NCBI RefSeq assembly: GCF_020103725.1
Contig: NZ_JAHXBG010000027.1
Span: forward strand, 1 to 64,000
Direction: 5' to 3'
Source of the DNA: Hyalangium gracile
Lineage (GTDB): Bacteria > Myxococcota > Myxococcia > Myxococcales > Myxococcaceae
Length of the DNA: 64,000 nucleotides
The translations under genes were made by a program, and so were the position numbers. The notes under the pieces were generated by a model. It did not search any database, was not told the DNA's origin, and saw only the letters and a program-made list of their open reading frames with translations. Below, in pieces: positions 63,345 through 64,000 of the stretch; position 1 is the stretch's first letter; each line of letters begins with the position of its first letter.

Positions 63345-64000
63345 CTACTTGCGAGAGGCGCAGAACACCGGCTGCGCCATGGCGTTGTTGACCTTGTCCG
63401 CGCTGAGCAGCTGCTCCCCGGCGGTGTACTTGAGGATCAGGTCCCGGTTCTGCTTCATGATGGCCTGGTTCACGCACGCCTTCAGGTCGTAGTAGTAGCC
63501 GTACGGCGGCAGCGCGAGCTGCAGCTCGGCGAGCTCCGAGAGCGAGAGCTTGTCCAGCTCCTTCCCGAAGAGCTTGAAGGCCACGTCCTCCACGCCCACC
63601 AGGCCGCGCTCGAAGGTGATGATGGCCAGGTCGTAGGCGATGAGCTGATCCTTCTGGAGGAAGGCATGGAGCTTGTTGGCGGCCACCGTGAGCTCCGTCT
63701 CGTCGCGTACCCCCAGCTTCCAGGCGATGCGCAGGGCCAGCAGGCGCTCACAGGCCCCGTCTCCCTCGGGCTGGCCGCCCGTCGTGATTCCGACGAAGAG
63801 CCGCCAAGCCCACGCCGCCCCATCCTCTCGAGGCGTCTGGAAGAAGCGGGGACAGCCCATCTGGGTGATGTAGATGGCCACCAGATCCTTCGGCAGCCGG
63901 CTGAAGTCCGGGCGGTTGAAGGTGATGGGGCGGTCCGGCTTCACGTACATGCCGGACACCAGGCTCATCCGCTCGCCTTCGATGCTGTGCTTGAGCTGCT
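63345..64000 (-). CDS. GT51 transglycosylase-like protein, probably inactive (partial, 5' end outside window)
   Basis: The frame is open to the right edge, so the N-terminus is missing; at least 218 residues are visible. The fold resembles the peptidoglycan glycosyltransferase (GT51) domain: DLVAIYITQMGCPRFF aligns with the family motif around EDxxFxxHxG, and AFLQKDQLIAYDLAIITFER, GVEDVAFKLFGKELDKLSLS and ELAELQLALPP match the later motifs (GxExAAxxYFGK, LSLxExAxLAxLP). The catalytic Glu and Asp of motif 1 appear replaced (MGCPRFF), so the protein is probably not an active polymerase. The likeness is partial and the assignment is moderate. Confidence 0.62.
   Translation of the reverse strand, partial: QLKHSIEGERMSLVSGMYVKPDRPITFNRPDFSRLPKDLVAIYITQMGCPRFFQTPREDGAAWAWRLFVGITTGGQPEGDGACERLLALRIAWKLGVRDETELTVAANKLHAFLQKDQLIAYDLAIITFERGLVGVEDVAFKLFGKELDKLSLSELAELQLALPPYGYYYDLKACVNQAIMKQNRDLILKYTAGEQLLSADKVNNAMAQPVFCASRK

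Overview
The window is GC-rich DNA, strongly G/C at third codon positions, with long antisense shadow ORFs over most genes. Its content points to a fruiting-type myxobacterium (Myxococcota; Myxococcaceae or Archangiaceae are the best guess). The evidence is two Ser/Thr protein kinases with long tails, a bacterial enhancer-binding protein whose N-terminus looks like an FHA domain, two orphan PAS-type histidine kinases, many lipoproteins and TPR proteins, an M4 metalloprotease with PPC domains, and PGRS-like glycine-rich lipoproteins. No rRNA, CRISPR array, insertion sequence or prophage was seen. One tRNA (Phe, GAA) is present.

Layout. 0.3-10.5 kb: acyl-CoA dehydrogenase with a Cys-rich partner, a lipoprotein, a secreted M4 protease, a YaiW/DUF1615-like lipoprotein, and a two-gene M16 peptidase operon (catalytic plus non-catalytic subunit). 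10.6-17.7 kb: a SWIM/SNF2 helicase with a small upstream gene, an apparent internal-deletion remnant of a HIT-type protein, tRNA-Phe with its own promoter and terminator, and an NhaR-like regulator. 17.7-25.3 kb: a small lipoprotein, a translationally coupled operon (TreT-like glycosyltransferase, NfeD protease, stomatin-like protein), a DUF2721 protein, and a MerR regulator with a VIT/VWA protein behind a promoter that predicts a leaderless mRNA. 25.3-30.7 kb: a scramblase-like gene running into a urease operon ureD-ureAB-ureC-ureF-ureG, with no ureE and a poly-His UreG. 30.7-39.2 kb: Uma2-family protein, YkvA-like protein, CHAD protein, PAS histidine kinase, gyrA, and three small coiled-coil or TPR genes.

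39.3-46.2 kb is the most interesting stretch. It holds an FHA-like sigma-54 activator, a large TPR Ser/Thr kinase, and two genes for small proteins of unknown function that flank the kinase. Each of these two genes has a clear -24/-12 promoter preceded by the same palindromic motif (CTGAC-NN-GTCAG and variants). I infer a kinase-to-activator-to-two-targets circuit.

46.3-53.6 kb: a TPR protein, an unknown protein with an amphipathic tail, a DUF3592 protein, a PAS/PAS/GAF histidine kinase, uracil-DNA glycosylase and a chromate transporter. 53.7-64 kb: a solitary CpaF/TadA-type secretion ATPase with a long disordered tail, two successive modules of (two-TM protein + glycine-rich PGRS-like lipoprotein), a Ser/Thr kinase, and at the right edge a GT51-like protein that seems to have lost the catalytic acidic motif. 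Gene starts were adjusted from ribosome-binding sites, 4-bp stop/start overlaps and signal peptides; where this is uncertain it is stated.
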